This document shows, in pieces, positions 51,137 to 62,033 of a DNA stretch of 64,000 bases. Position numbers and translations under genes: made by a program. The DNA lies in contig JBBDST010000050.1 of assembly GCA_040904765.1 (NCBI GenBank), positions 1 to 64,000 on the forward strand, read 5' to 3'. Each line of letters begins with the position of its first letter. The first letter of the stretch is position 1. The notes beneath the pieces were generated by a model. The model searched no databases, was not told the DNA's origin, and was given only the letters and a program-made list of their open reading frames with translations. The DNA is from JBBDST01 sp040904765. GTDB lineage: Bacteria; Actinomycetota; Nitriliruptoria; Nitriliruptorales; Nitriliruptoraceae.

Positions 51137-51976
51137 ATGACTGATCTGCCCGCAAAACGCCTGATGTTTTTGCATGCCCATCCTGATGATGAAGCATCCA
51201 AAGGTGCCGCAACCGCCGCAAAATATGTTGACGACGGGGCACGGGTCACCCTTGTCACGTTTACCGACGGTGCCGCCGGTGACCTGCTGAATCCAAACGC
51301 CACGTTCGGTGACGACCCGGTGGTAGTTGTGCGTAGCCGCGAACTTGCCAAGTCAGTAGCTGCAATCGGCTTTGCCGCAACGTACACGTTGAACGAACGT
51401 GATTCAGGCTGGCATGAAGACCCAGCCGACGTACGTGACGACTCGTTTGCACGGGCCGACATCGACACGGTCGCAGGCAAACTGGCGCAACTCATCCGTC
51501 AAGAACGTCCTCAGGTAGTCGTCACCTACCCCGAAAACGGCGGCTATCCGCATCCCGATCACATCATGACCTATCTGGTGAGCATGCGGGCACTCGAACT
51601 CGCCGAAGCCGCCTCAGACGATGGCGACGGTTGGCGGGTCACCAAGGTGTATGCGGCCACGACGTTCACGTTCGAACGGATCATGGCGTTACATGCGGTC
51701 ATTGAGGGCGAGAGTCCGTTTACCGAATGGCTCGAAAAGCGCAGCGATCGAGCATTTGGGCCACCGCCAGATACGCGCATTGACTGTGCCGACTGGTTTG
51801 CCCGCCGCGACCAGGCGCTTTTGGCCCACCAAACCCAGGTCGATCCAGACGGGATCTGGTTTGCGGTGCCACGCGACCGCGAACGCAGCGCATACCCCTA
51901 TGAAGGGTTCTATCTGTTGCGCAGTGACGTGTGGGTCGAACCAGACGAGACGTGCCTGTTTGCCGGCATTGGCTAG
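51137..51976 (+). CDS. mca: Mycothiol conjugate amidase-like LmbE deacetylase
   Basis: Product of 279 residues. It has the Mca motif FLHAHPDDEASKGAATAAKY, with TDGAAGDLLNPN, GGYPHPDHIMTYL and the C-terminal HQTQVDPDGIWFAVPRD, all close to mycobacterial Mca. Mca cleaves mycothiol S-conjugates to release mercapturic acids in detoxification. ATG 51137 follows the CinA-like stop closely. Together with the MshB-like deacetylase at 22014 it argues for mycothiol as the main thiol. Confidence 0.88.
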   Translation: MTDLPAKRLMFLHAHPDDEASKGAATAAKYVDDGARVTLVTFTDGAAGDLLNPNATFGDDPVVVVRSRELAKSVAAIGFAATYTLNERDSGWHEDPADVRDDSFARADIDTVAGKLAQLIRQERPQVVVTYPENGGYPHPDHIMTYLVSMRALELAEAASDDGDGWRVTKVYAATTFTFERIMALHAVIEGESPFTEWLEKRSDRAFGPPPDTRIDCADWFARRDQALLAHQTQVDPDGIWFAVPRDRERSAYPYEGFYLLRSDVWVEPDETCLFAGIG

Positions 51977-52069
51977 GCCGGCATAACTCCACACTTCACT
52001 GTAGGTTGATGCCGTGTCCTGTGAGATGGTCGTCACCGTCTTAAACGTTTGGGGATAAAGGATCAGTTG

Positions 52070-53047
52070 ATGCGTGCAGTTGTGTACCGGCAACCGGGTG
52101 AAGCCAAAACGGTGCTTGAACTGGTGACATTGGACGATCCGACACCGAAAGCCGGCGAAGTTCGTGTCCGCATGGTCGTGTCGGGCGTAAACCCGACCGA
52201 CTTTAAGTCACGCAGCCGCACCGACGCGCTGCCGTTTGCTTACCAGATCCCCAACCAAGACGGTGCCGGGGTGATTGATGCAGTCGGTGAGCAGGTCGAT
52301 CCGGCACGTGTCGGTGAACGTGTGTGGGTGTATCACGCAGCGTTTAACCGGGCTGATGGTACGGCCGCCGAATACGTGTGTTTGCCTTCCATCCAGGCGG
52401 TACCGCTTGCCGATCATGTGTCGTTTGCTCGCGGGGCAGGGCTTGGTATCCCGTATCTGACCGCGCACTACTGTCTGTTTGCAGGTGGCCCGGTTGACGG
52501 CAAGACGGTGCTTGTCACCGGTGGTGCAGGTGCAGTGGGTAATGCTGCCATTCAGCTTGCGGTAGCGCACGGCGCTCAGGTGATTGCGACCGTAAGTTCA
52601 GATGAAAAAGCAGAACTGGCACGCCTTGCCGGGGCCCATCACATCGTGAACTATCGGCACGGAGACGTCACTGAAGCGCTGCGGTCCGCAGCCCCTGACG
52701 GCATCGACCGGGTGGTTGAAGTTGCACTAGCGCAAAACTTGGATGCGATCCTACCGGTGTTGAATCCGTTTGCCCAGGTGGTGACCTACGCGTCAGACAA
52801 CGTGCCTGAAGCGCTTTACATCCGGCCGTTGATGGGCGCGCTCGTGACCTTAAAATTCATGCTGGTGTATCACCTGCCACAACCGCTGCTTGATCAGGGC
52901 ATCACTGATGTGACGGCACTGTTGAATGCTGGTGTCGTGTCGGTACTGCCCGAACACCATTACCCGTTGGCAGCTACTTGGCAGGCGCATGAAGCGGTCG
53001 AACAGGCGGCTGTTGGCAAAGTTTTGATCGATATTACTGACGCCTGA
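52070..53047 (+). CDS. NAD(P)H:quinone oxidoreductase-like MDR protein
   Basis: Product of 325 residues. The GroES-like N-terminus (AVVYRQPGEAKTVLELVTLD, VSGVNPTDFKSRS) and a Rossmann motif VLVTGGAGAVGNAAIQLAVA fit the zinc-independent quinone reductase (zeta-crystallin) branch. It reduces quinones or conjugated carbonyls. AAAGGA precedes ATG 52070. No operon partner is evident. Confidence 0.88.
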   Translation: MRAVVYRQPGEAKTVLELVTLDDPTPKAGEVRVRMVVSGVNPTDFKSRSRTDALPFAYQIPNQDGAGVIDAVGEQVDPARVGERVWVYHAAFNRADGTAAEYVCLPSIQAVPLADHVSFARGAGLGIPYLTAHYCLFAGGPVDGKTVLVTGGAGAVGNAAIQLAVAHGAQVIATVSSDEKAELARLAGAHHIVNYRHGDVTEALRSAAPDGIDRVVEVALAQNLDAILPVLNPFAQVVTYASDNVPEALYIRPLMGALVTLKFMLVYHLPQPLLDQGITDVTALLNAGVVSVLPEHHYPLAATWQAHEAVEQAAVGKVLIDITDA

Positions 53048-54987
<1,940 letters not shown>

Positions 54988-55198
54988 AGGCCGCTCCTTA
55001 CCGGAATGCGTTCGTTACGGCGGGGATGCAAACCCCACGCTTTGGTGCCAAGTGGCGCGCATGCTGCAGTCAGCTGGCTGGTTCGCAACGAAGGCATGCC
55101 GGCGCAGGGTACAGCGGCTAGTTGGCGACGTGCGGCGGTCGGTCGGTCGCCGCCGATACCGCGGTGTATGCCTGTGATTTGTAAAAAAGGGAGCTGTG

Positions 55199-55651
55199 AT
55201 GTCGGTGTCGGTAGGAACCACAATGGCTGATTTGACGGTGCGGCTTGACACCGGTGAACCAACCACATTGTCTCAACTGGCTAACGGACAGCGGCTGGTC
55301 GTCTTTTTCTACCCGAAAGCGTTTTCGGGCGGCTGCACCGCTCATGCCTGCAACTTTCGGAACCTGTCAGCTGAATTTGAGGCGGCCGGGGCTGTGCGGG
55401 TGGGGGTGAGCTGCGACAAGATCGACACGCAAGCGAAATTTGCCGCGAAGAATAATTTTGATTTTCCGTTGATCGCAGACACCGACGGGACGGTTGCCAA
55501 AGCATTCGGCACGAAACGGATCTGGTCGATTCGCTACGCCCGTCACATCTTTGTGCTTGATGCCCAATTGACCGTGACGCATGTGCTTCGTGATGAGATT
55601 CGCATGCGTCGGCATGCCAACGACGCGTTAGCAGCCCTGAGCGGTAGCTAG
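55199..55651 (+). CDS. bcp: Peroxiredoxin, Bcp/PrxQ type
   Basis: Product of 150 residues. The active-site stretch FFYPKAFSGGCTAHACNFRN holds the peroxidatic cysteine and a second cysteine five residues on, the Bcp arrangement. It reduces hydroperoxides using thioredoxin-type donors. AAGGGAGC precedes ATG 55199; GTG 55196 is possible. A thiol system based on mycothiol or thioredoxin would recycle it. Confidence 0.92.
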   Translation: MSVSVGTTMADLTVRLDTGEPTTLSQLANGQRLVVFFYPKAFSGGCTAHACNFRNLSAEFEAAGAVRVGVSCDKIDTQAKFAAKNNFDFPLIADTDGTVAKAFGTKRIWSIRYARHIFVLDAQLTVTHVLRDEIRMRRHANDALAALSGS

Positions 55652-55841
55652 TTGTTTTACGCGGAGTTTGCTGGGCTGTGATCTGCCAGTCGACGAAAGG
55701 GAATGGCTAGTGCGGCCGCGTGAACAGCTACTGCCCGCGTCGAGCGTCATCCCACGTTTCTTGTTTCTTGTCACAGACCAGCAGCGATGGGGGTAAGTCT
55801 GGCCCGATACGGCCTTGGCTCGCACGAGCGAACATGACGTG

Positions 55842-56789
55842 TTAGTCGAGCAGAGCCGTGTCACCACCAAGACCGCCGATGATGACCCGTGCGTTGTAGC
55901 GCATCAACGCCTGAAACGACGGCTCATCAGAAAGTTCTGCTGGAAACATATCGTCGGCAAGGCCAGTGATGTAAGTAGCGCCAGTTTCTTCAGCGATCAC
56001 GGCCAACACATCGGAAGGAAACTCGGCACTGCCAAACACAGCGACAACCCCAAGCATGTCGATCTGATCGATCAGGTTGCGTACCGCTAACGCGGACGGG
56101 TCGGCATAGTTACGTCCCTGCACAGCAACGGCATAGGTCAGGTCATAGTCGCGGGCAAAATATGTCCAGGCATCATGAAACGTCACGAGTGCCCGCTGGT
56201 TTTGAGGGATCGTCGCCACAGCACCACGAATCGTCTGATCAAGATCGTCAAGCGACGCCAACACCATGTCACTATTGGCCGAATAGAGGTCGATGCCGGC
56301 AGGATCAACCGCGATGAGCGCGTCACGAATCACCGGCACGGCCGCTTGGACGTTGGCCACTGACGTCCAAATATGCGGATTTGGCCCAAAGTTGCCCCTG
56401 CCGTCGTCATGATCGTGAATCAGTTGGGCGCGCGGCAGTGCCTCACCAATCAGCACGATCCGGCTTTCATCTGACATGTTCGCGTTTGCCAGGTTTAACG
56501 CCGCGTCGTTCAACCCTAAACCGACATCCACATACATGTCGGCTTGGCTTAAGCGCAACGCATCACGCGGCCGGGGCGCATACGTGTGTGCATCACTACC
56601 GGAAGGAACCAGCGAACGCACCTCAACGCGTGCACCACCAATCTGTTGCACCAAGTCACTGATCGGATCGAGCATGGCGATGACGGTGAGTGTGGCGTCA
56701 CTGCTTGTGTCTGGCGTGTCAGGCGCGGCAACGCAACCGGCTGCCATGACCGTAACGAGCAGTAACGCTGTGGCGTGACGGGCGATCAT
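55842..56789 (-). CDS. Metal ABC transporter substrate-binding lipoprotein (ZnuA/TroA type)
   Basis: Product of 315 residues with lipobox VTVMAAGC. The cluster-9 binding histidines can be placed in SGSDAHTYAPRPRDAL, GPNPHIWTSV and ALVTFHDAWTYFARDY, and the fourth ligand region is GSAEFPSDVLAVIAEE. A short acidic/His stretch (HDHDDGRG) is near the first loop. It binds Zn2+ or Mn2+ outside the membrane and passes it to the permease. Its start overlaps the permease stop as ATGA, so it closes the four-gene operon. Confidence 0.93.
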   Translation of the reverse strand: MIARHATALLLVTVMAAGCVAAPDTPDTSSDATLTVIAMLDPISDLVQQIGGARVEVRSLVPSGSDAHTYAPRPRDALRLSQADMYVDVGLGLNDAALNLANANMSDESRIVLIGEALPRAQLIHDHDDGRGNFGPNPHIWTSVANVQAAVPVIRDALIAVDPAGIDLYSANSDMVLASLDDLDQTIRGAVATIPQNQRALVTFHDAWTYFARDYDLTYAVAVQGRNYADPSALAVRNLIDQIDMLGVVAVFGSAEFPSDVLAVIAEETGATYITGLADDMFPAELSDEPSFQALMRYNARVIIGGLGGDTALLD

Positions 56790-57613
56790 CGGCTGGCCTT
56801 CAGCGAGTTGCGCGCACCGGCTACATAAGCCAGCGTGAACAGCACTGTGCCGGCCAACACCACCGCCGGGCCACTTGGAATGTCGAAATGAAACGACGCG
56901 TACAACCCGATGATCGCAGTGACCGTTCCGGTGGCGACCGCAAGCAGGCTAAAGGACGCAAATCGGCGGGTGACAAGCTGTGCGGTAGCTGCCGGCAGCA
57001 CGATCGCAGCGGCAATCAGCAACGCGCCAAGGACCCGTACAGACGCGACGACGACTGCGGCAGTCAACAGGTTGATGGTGAGGATCGTGGCGTTGACATT
57101 CACCCCATGAGCGCGAGCAACATCTTCATCAAACAACGTAAAAATGCCTCGCTTATATCCAACGAACAGGATTGTTACGGTGACGGCCGAGACGGTGCCC
57201 GCCAGCGTCAAGTCGCCTTGGGTGACGCCAAGCAGATTGCCAAACAGCACCGCTTCAAGGTTTATTTGCGAAGGCACAAGTGCCAGTACGACAATGCCAA
57301 GCGCAAACGCTGCAGTCGTAACAATGCCAATGGCCGCGTCAATATGTACCCCGGCTCGCCGGCTCACCCGATCGATGAGTAAGGCAGCAGTCACTGTGGC
57401 AACGGTGGCGCCGATATACAAATTCACGCCAAACGCCACCCCAATTGCAACCCCGCCAATCACGCTATGGGCCAGGCCATGGCCGATGTAACTCATGCGC
57501 CGTAACGTCACTGGCACGCTCATTGCGCCACACAACGCCCCAATCACGATTCCGGCAACGAGGGCACGTTGAAAAAACTGGTAGCCAAGCGGGGTGAGCA
57601 GAAGTTCACGCAT
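56786..57613 (-). CDS. Metal ABC transporter permease (ZnuB type)
   Basis: Product of 275 residues with eight or more hydrophobic segments typical of ABC-3 permeases, including RMSYIGHGLAHSVIGGVAIG, LLGVTQGDLTLAGTVSAVTV and the C-terminal GPAVVLAGTVLFTLAYVAG. It forms the membrane channel of the Zn2+/Mn2+ importer. Its start overlaps the ATPase stop by one base (TAATG), and its end overlaps the lipoprotein start. Confidence 0.93.
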   Translation of the reverse strand: MRELLLTPLGYQFFQRALVAGIVIGALCGAMSVPVTLRRMSYIGHGLAHSVIGGVAIGVAFGVNLYIGATVATVTAALLIDRVSRRAGVHIDAAIGIVTTAAFALGIVVLALVPSQINLEAVLFGNLLGVTQGDLTLAGTVSAVTVTILFVGYKRGIFTLFDEDVARAHGVNVNATILTINLLTAAVVVASVRVLGALLIAAAIVLPAATAQLVTRRFASFSLLAVATGTVTAIIGLYASFHFDIPSGPAVVLAGTVLFTLAYVAGARNSLKASR

Positions 57614-58464
57614 TACAGAGCAGTCACATCAGGAGCAACGGGTGTTTGGTGGGCTAACGCCGAGTGAAGTTCGATCCGTTTAGGATCGATCACGACTGGC
57701 CGGTCGTTGATGTTAAGCACCGTGAGGGTATGTCCAAACGTGCGTTGCAACACATCGACGCTGAGAATCTCGCCCGGTTTGCCATCCGCCGTGACGGTGC
57801 CGTTGACACAGACGATGCGGGGCAGATGTGCGGCAACAAAATTGAGATCGTGGGTGGTGAGAAGCACCGTCAGTCCGTCATGGTGAAGTTCACCCAACAG
57901 TTGCAACATCTCTGCGCGGGTCGCCAAATCAACTCCAGAGGTCGGTTCGTCAAGCAGCAGCACCGAACAGTCGTGAAACAGTGCACGGGCAACAAACATG
58001 CGTTGGCGTTGACCACCCGAAAGTTCACTCACCCGACGATACGCAAGCTCTTTAATGCCCAGACGTTCAAGCAGGCTCGTGGCCCGCAGCTGTTCGGTGC
58101 GACTAAACCACGGCACCTTGCGGCTGTTGGCGGCACCACCGAGCAACACCACCTCTTTTGCGGTGAGGGGAAAACTTGGGTCGATGCGGTCAAGCTGCGG
58201 GACGTACGCAACAGCCGTGTTTCGCGCCGTTTTGTGTCTACGCGGCGTTTCGCCGTTGAGGGTGAAGCGTCCCTCGATCAGATCTGCTCCGCCAGTAAAC
58301 AGTTTTAGAAGCGTGGTTTTGCCGGCACCAGAGGGGCCAACGATTCCGACAAATTCGCCTGCCCGAACGTTCAACGTGACGTTTGACAGTACCGGCATGT
58401 GGCCATAACCGATCGTGGCGTGCGTAAGTTCGATCGCCACCATCGGTTGGGCGGATGTGGTCAT
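57613..58464 (-). CDS. Metal ABC transporter ATP-binding protein (ZnuC type)
   Basis: Product of 283 residues: Walker A GPSGAGKTTLLK, signature LSGGQRQRMFVARAL, Walker B VLLLDEPTSGVD and H-loop LTTHDLNFVA. It energises metal uptake together with the ZnuB- and ZnuA-type products. It overlaps the upstream gene as ATGA (58461-58464), so the secreted protein, ATPase, permease and lipoprotein form one unit. Confidence 0.93.
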   Translation of the reverse strand: MTTSAQPMVAIELTHATIGYGHMPVLSNVTLNVRAGEFVGIVGPSGAGKTTLLKLFTGGADLIEGRFTLNGETPRRHKTARNTAVAYVPQLDRIDPSFPLTAKEVVLLGGAANSRKVPWFSRTEQLRATSLLERLGIKELAYRRVSELSGGQRQRMFVARALFHDCSVLLLDEPTSGVDLATRAEMLQLLGELHHDGLTVLLTTHDLNFVAAHLPRIVCVNGTVTADGKPGEILSVDVLQRTFGHTLTVLNINDRPVVIDPKRIELHSALAHQTPVAPDVTAL

Positions 58465-58961
58465 GATGTCTTACGTGACCCGGTAAGGCGACGGCCGGCA
58501 ATCATGCCAAGTGCGGCGCCAGCAATGCCGGTTGCGACCGGCAGCAACGGGGTGGCTGTGTTCGTGTCGTTCGTGTCGGCTACATCACAGATGGTTGCGA
58601 TCAGGCGTGCAGACGGGTCAATGTCACCGACAATTCGGTCGACATCCGCGTCGATGAGATCCATGGCGTAACGGGGGGTAACCCAAATATAGGGGGCGGC
58701 AGTGCGAGTGGTCACGCTTGCCTCCGGTTGGTCAACATGAAGTTCAGCGTAAGTTACACCGTTGCTTCCCGTCAGTTCCCACAAGATCATGTCGGTGCCG
58801 ACAACGCTGCAGTCAGTGTTGACTTCGCCGTCAAACAGCACCGGATCGGCGTAGTCTGTTACGTCGCGCTCCTGGGTTTGGCTTGTGTGGGCGAACGCTG
58901 CAGTTGTACCAAGCGCGACAAGTGCCACCGCGAGCGTGGCCACGCCGATGAAGTGATTCAT
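58461..58961 (-). CDS. Secreted protein with C-terminal anchor, first gene of the metal-uptake operon
   Basis: Product of 166 residues. A signal peptide (IGVATLAVALVALGTTAAFA) leads to an acidic extracytoplasmic domain (ADPVLFDGEVNTDCSVVGTD) with two cysteines, and the protein ends with a hydrophobic helix (LLPVATGIAGAALGMIAG) and a basic tail, so it is anchored by its C-terminus. It has no recognisable metal motif. AAGGAG precedes ATG 58961. It is translated before the ABC ATPase and is controlled by the same operator, so it probably serves metal capture, but its function is unknown. Confidence 0.7.
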   Translation of the reverse strand: MNHFIGVATLAVALVALGTTAAFAHTSQTQERDVTDYADPVLFDGEVNTDCSVVGTDMILWELTGSNGVTYAELHVDQPEASVTTRTAAPYIWVTPRYAMDLIDADVDRIVGDIDPSARLIATICDVADTNDTNTATPLLPVATGIAGAALGMIAGRRLTGSRKTS

Positions 58962-59044
58962 GATAGGAACTCCTTAATGTGACGCTTAGGCACAGAACAA
59001 GGCGGGTGTGAGGGCAGCGAGGTGAGTGAGCATGACCACTCGAC

Positions 59045-59072
59045 AAAGTACCTTATTGCGAACTATTCGCAA
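59045..59072 (-). promoter_or_regulatory. Promoter of the metal-uptake operon
   Basis: On the minus strand TTGCGA (59072-59067), a 16-base spacer and TACTTT (59050-59045). The -35 box and spacer lie inside the 27-bp palindrome, so a repressor there would block RNA polymerase. Confidence 0.55.
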
Positions 59073-59077
59073 TAAGG
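59051..59077. promoter_or_regulatory. 27-bp palindrome, probable Fur/Zur-family operator
   Basis: Perfect 12+12 inverted repeat CCTTATTGCGAA / TTCGCAATAAGG around a 3-base centre. It overlaps the promoter of the metal-import operon and lies 105 bases from the copA start. Size and location fit a Fur-family metalloregulator; the core TTGCGAA-N3-TTCGCAA is not one I can match to a known consensus. Confidence 0.65.
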
Positions 59078-59100
59078 GGTGACGTTAGCACAGCTCGCCG

Positions 59101-59119
59101 CACCACTTGACACGTGGTG
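59101..59119. promoter_or_regulatory. Inverted repeat CACCAC-N7-GTGGTG near copA
   Basis: A 6+6 inverted repeat with 7-base centre precedes a TACCCT box (59137-59142) upstream of copA. It may be a second operator serving the copper exporter. No matching CsoR or CueR consensus is seen. Confidence 0.3.
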
Positions 59120-59136
59120 TAGTCACGCTCTTGCCA

Positions 59137-59142
59137 TACCCT
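59137..59142 (+). promoter_or_regulatory. -10 element TACCCT before copA
   Basis: TACCCT lies 40 bases upstream of ATG 59182. A perfect TTGACA at 59107-59112 is 24 bases away, too far for a normal promoter but possibly functional with DNA distortion. Confidence 0.3.
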
Positions 59143-59181
59143 GATGACATCCCGACACACTTACCCACTGAAGGTCGCCGC

Positions 59182-61611
59182 ATGCCTTCCCAGCAACCAG
59201 ACACTGAACCCAAAATCGACGTCAGTCGCGCGTTACAGTTCACCGTCACCGGTATGACGTGCGGATCGTGCGCCGCCCGGGTTGAGCGAAGCCTCAACCA
59301 ACAGCCAGGTGTGAGCGACGTGTCGGTGAACTATGCCACCGGCCAAGTGAACCTTCACGTTGACGCAAGCGTCAAAGAACTAGAACTCGCCGACGCGGTA
59401 AAAACCGCCGGCTACACGCTGGTGCTCAACGACACCGCACAACGCGAACACACCGTGTCAATTGAAGGCATGACGTGTGGCTCGTGTGTCGCACGGGTCG
59501 ACAAGGCCCTTAGCGCACTAGACGAAGTCGATGACGTACGCGTGAACTTGGCCACCCACACGGCAACATTTCTCGCGCCGCTAAACGTCTTAGACAAAGT
59601 TCGACAGGCAGTCACAACTGCTGGCTACACGGTCAGCGAAATACATAGCGACGGCCAATCGCAAACGATCGGCACGGTCGATGAAGAACTGGGCTTACGC
59701 CGCATGTGGGGCCGGCGTCTAAGCCTCGTTGCGCTGCCCGCCTTACTGCTACTTGCCACCATGCTGGTGCACGACTGGGCAACCATGACCCCGTGGGTGC
59801 GTTACGCCCAGCTTGGGTTGGCAACCGGCGTACAGTTTTACATCGGTTTGCCATTTTTGACTGAAGCCGCCAAACGGGCCCGGTATCGCAGCGTCAGCAT
59901 GGACACGCTGATTGCCCTTGGCACCATGTCGGCATACCTGTACTCGACCGTACAAGTACTCACCGGCGGACACGACCTCTACTTCGAAGCCCAAGTTGTC
60001 GTCATCGCCTTTCTTGTGTTTGGCCGCTACCTGGAAGCACGCGCGAAAGCCAACGCCGGACAAGCCATGCGTGCCCTGTTAGAACTTGGCGCCAAACAGG
60101 CCCGCGTCGTACGCGACGGAACGGAAAGCGAAATCCCGGTCGAAGACGTCCGCCTCGGCGACATCCTGCGGGTACGGCCAGGCGAAAAAATTCCGGTGGA
60201 CGGCACCGTCACCGACGGTGCGTCATCCGTTGACGAATCGATGCTCACCGGCGAATCCGTGCCTGTCGAAAAAACCGTTGGTGACGAAGTAACCGCCGCA
60301 ACCATTAACACCTACGGGATGCTGACGTTCACTGCCACCGCAGTGGGCTCCGACACGGTCATCGCACGCATCGTTGGGCTGGTCGCCGCCGCCCAAGCCG
60401 GCAAATCACGAATCCAACGGCTTGCAGATCAAGTATCTGGCGTCTTTGTACCAACCGTCATCATGATCGCCCTGGCAACTTTTATCGGCTGGTACACGCT
60501 TGGCGATGACACCGGCAAAGCCTTAACCGCAGCGGTTGCCGTACTCATCATCGCCTGCCCGTGCGCCCTTGGATTGGCCACCCCCATGGCAACCATGACC
60601 GGCATGGGGCGCGGCGCACAACTGGGCATCCTCATCCGATCAAGCGCCATGCTTGAACGCTCCCAACACATCGACACGGTCGTGTTTGATAAAACCGGCA
60701 CGCTCACGACCGCCACCATGGCTGTTACTGACGTCGATGTTGCAAACCCCTCCACAAACACTACTGACGTTCTGGCCTACGCCGCTGCCGTCGAAGCTCA
60801 CGCCGAACACCCGATTGGCAAAGCCATCGTCACCGCCGCCCACGAGCTGGGTGACACGCTTGCTCCCGTCACGAACTTCATGGCCCATTTTGGGCTGGGT
60901 GTGAGCGGCACCGTTGAAAGCCACAATGTCGCCGTAGGTCGGCCACAGTTCGTTACCGCTGAAGGCCACGTCCTTGACACGGAACTTTCCAAAGTAATCA
61001 CCCGACGGCAAGACGCCGGCAACACGGTCGTCGTTGTTGGTGTCGATGGGAACGTGATTGGCACCATCGCCATCGCTGACACGGTAAAAACCGATGCCCG
61101 CCAAGCAGTCGCAGAGTTGCATCAACTTGGCATGCAGGTGGTGATGCTCACTGGCGATAACGAAGCAACCGCCCGTACGGTCGCATCGGCACTCAATATC
61201 GATACGGTGATCGCCGGGGTCCTTCCCGACCAAAAACAGGCCGAAATTTTACGCCTCCAAGATGCCGGCCGAAACGTCGCGATGGTTGGTGACGGCGTCA
61301 ACGACGCCCCTGCTCTGGTGCAAGCAAACGTCGGCATCGCTCTTGGTAGTGGCACAGACGTTGCAATCGAATCGGCCGACATCACCCTGCTCGGATCCGC
61401 CACAACTTTGGTGGGTACCGCCATCAGACTGGCACGGCGCACTAACCGGCTGATCAAACAAAACCTGTTCTGGGCGTTTGTTTACAACAGCGCAGCGATC
61501 CCACTGGCGGCAGCTGGCCGGCTAAATCCGATGATTGCCGGTGCCGCAATGGCGATGTCGAGCGTGTCGGTGGTGGCAAACTCGCTGCGGTTACGTCGCT
61601 TTCGCGGCTAA
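59182..61611 (+). CDS. copA: Copper-exporting P1B-type ATPase
   Basis: Product of 809 residues. Two N-terminal heavy-metal domains carry [12 protein letters not shown] (Cys27/Cys30) and [12 protein letters not shown] (Cys99/Cys102). The membrane metal site [13 protein letters not shown] has CPC at 459-461, the phosphorylated Asp503 is in [10 protein letters not shown], the ATP-domain HP motif is in [10 protein letters not shown], and [13 protein letters not shown] is complete. CPC and GMTCxSC point to Cu+ export. ATG 59182 follows GAAGG (59170-59174). It is divergent from the zinc/manganese-type import operon. Confidence 0.95.
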   Translation: MPSQQPDTEPKIDVSRALQFTVTGMTCGSCAARVERSLNQQPGVSDVSVNYATGQVNLHVDASVKELELADAVKTAGYTLVLNDTAQREHTVSIEGMTCGSCVARVDKALSALDEVDDVRVNLATHTATFLAPLNVLDKVRQAVTTAGYTVSEIHSDGQSQTIGTVDEELGLRRMWGRRLSLVALPALLLLATMLVHDWATMTPWVRYAQLGLATGVQFYIGLPFLTEAAKRARYRSVSMDTLIALGTMSAYLYSTVQVLTGGHDLYFEAQVVVIAFLVFGRYLEARAKANAGQAMRALLELGAKQARVVRDGTESEIPVEDVRLGDILRVRPGEKIPVDGTVTDGASSVDESMLTGESVPVEKTVGDEVTAATINTYGMLTFTATAVGSDTVIARIVGLVAAAQAGKSRIQRLADQVSGVFVPTVIMIALATFIGWYTLGDDTGKALTAAVAVLIIACPCALGLATPMATMTGMGRGAQLGILIRSSAMLERSQHIDTVVFDKTGTLTTATMAVTDVDVANPSTNTTDVLAYAAAVEAHAEHPIGKAIVTAAHELGDTLAPVTNFMAHFGLGVSGTVESHNVAVGRPQFVTAEGHVLDTELSKVITRRQDAGNTVVVVGVDGNVIGTIAIADTVKTDARQAVAELHQLGMQVVMLTGDNEATARTVASALNIDTVIAGVLPDQKQAEILRLQDAGRNVAMVGDGVNDAPALVQANVGIALGSGTDVAIESADITLLGSATTLVGTAIRLARRTNRLIKQNLFWAFVYNSAAIPLAAAGRLNPMIAGAAMAMSSVSVVANSLRLRRFRG

Positions 61612-62033
61612 TTTTTCCCCCGTTCACTCCCACATGCATACCCGTATGAGTCTGACAGACTGGTGGAGGCATCCCACTTGGCCGGAAGTCACGCCCCGTT
61701 TTTTTGCCACTGCCGCGCCAAGAATCCGGCCAGCGTTTAAACCGCGGGCCTGAATGGCCAACAGGTCTTTTTGGCGGGTGGTGCGTCAATGCTTCAACGC
61801 TGGTGATTGCGTTCAAGGACAGTTCACGTGCCGTAGTTTGGCCGATGACATGCCTACCGATCACCCGCGAGACGAACGGCAAGCATCTCTGCGCTTGCGA
61901 GCTTGCGAGTGATCCGGTGACAGCACGGCTTAAGCGTTACCATACGGTAACGCGTTGCCACGTGGCTGACTGGCTGAGACCCTTTAGTGTGGCCGACTGG
62001 CAGCCACCGGAAGTGGCCGCACGGCTACAGCAG
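61612..62033. other. Long intergenic stretch between convergent genes
   Basis: About 420 bases separate copA from the ABC-2 permease, far more than elsewhere in the window. No gene, tRNA or clear terminator is seen; several open frames are short and have no ribosome-binding site. It contains a palindrome at 61934-61953 and a promoter-like TTGCCA with GACCCT 17 bases later (61955-61983). It could be a decayed gene or a regulatory region. Confidence 0.5.
61934..61953. repeat. Palindrome GCGTTACC-N4-GGTAACGC
   Basis: Perfect 8+8 inverted repeat with 4-base centre ATAC, in the gene-free stretch after copA. Its core TTACC-N4-GGTAA also occurs upstream of fumC (4469-4482). Confidence 0.5.
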
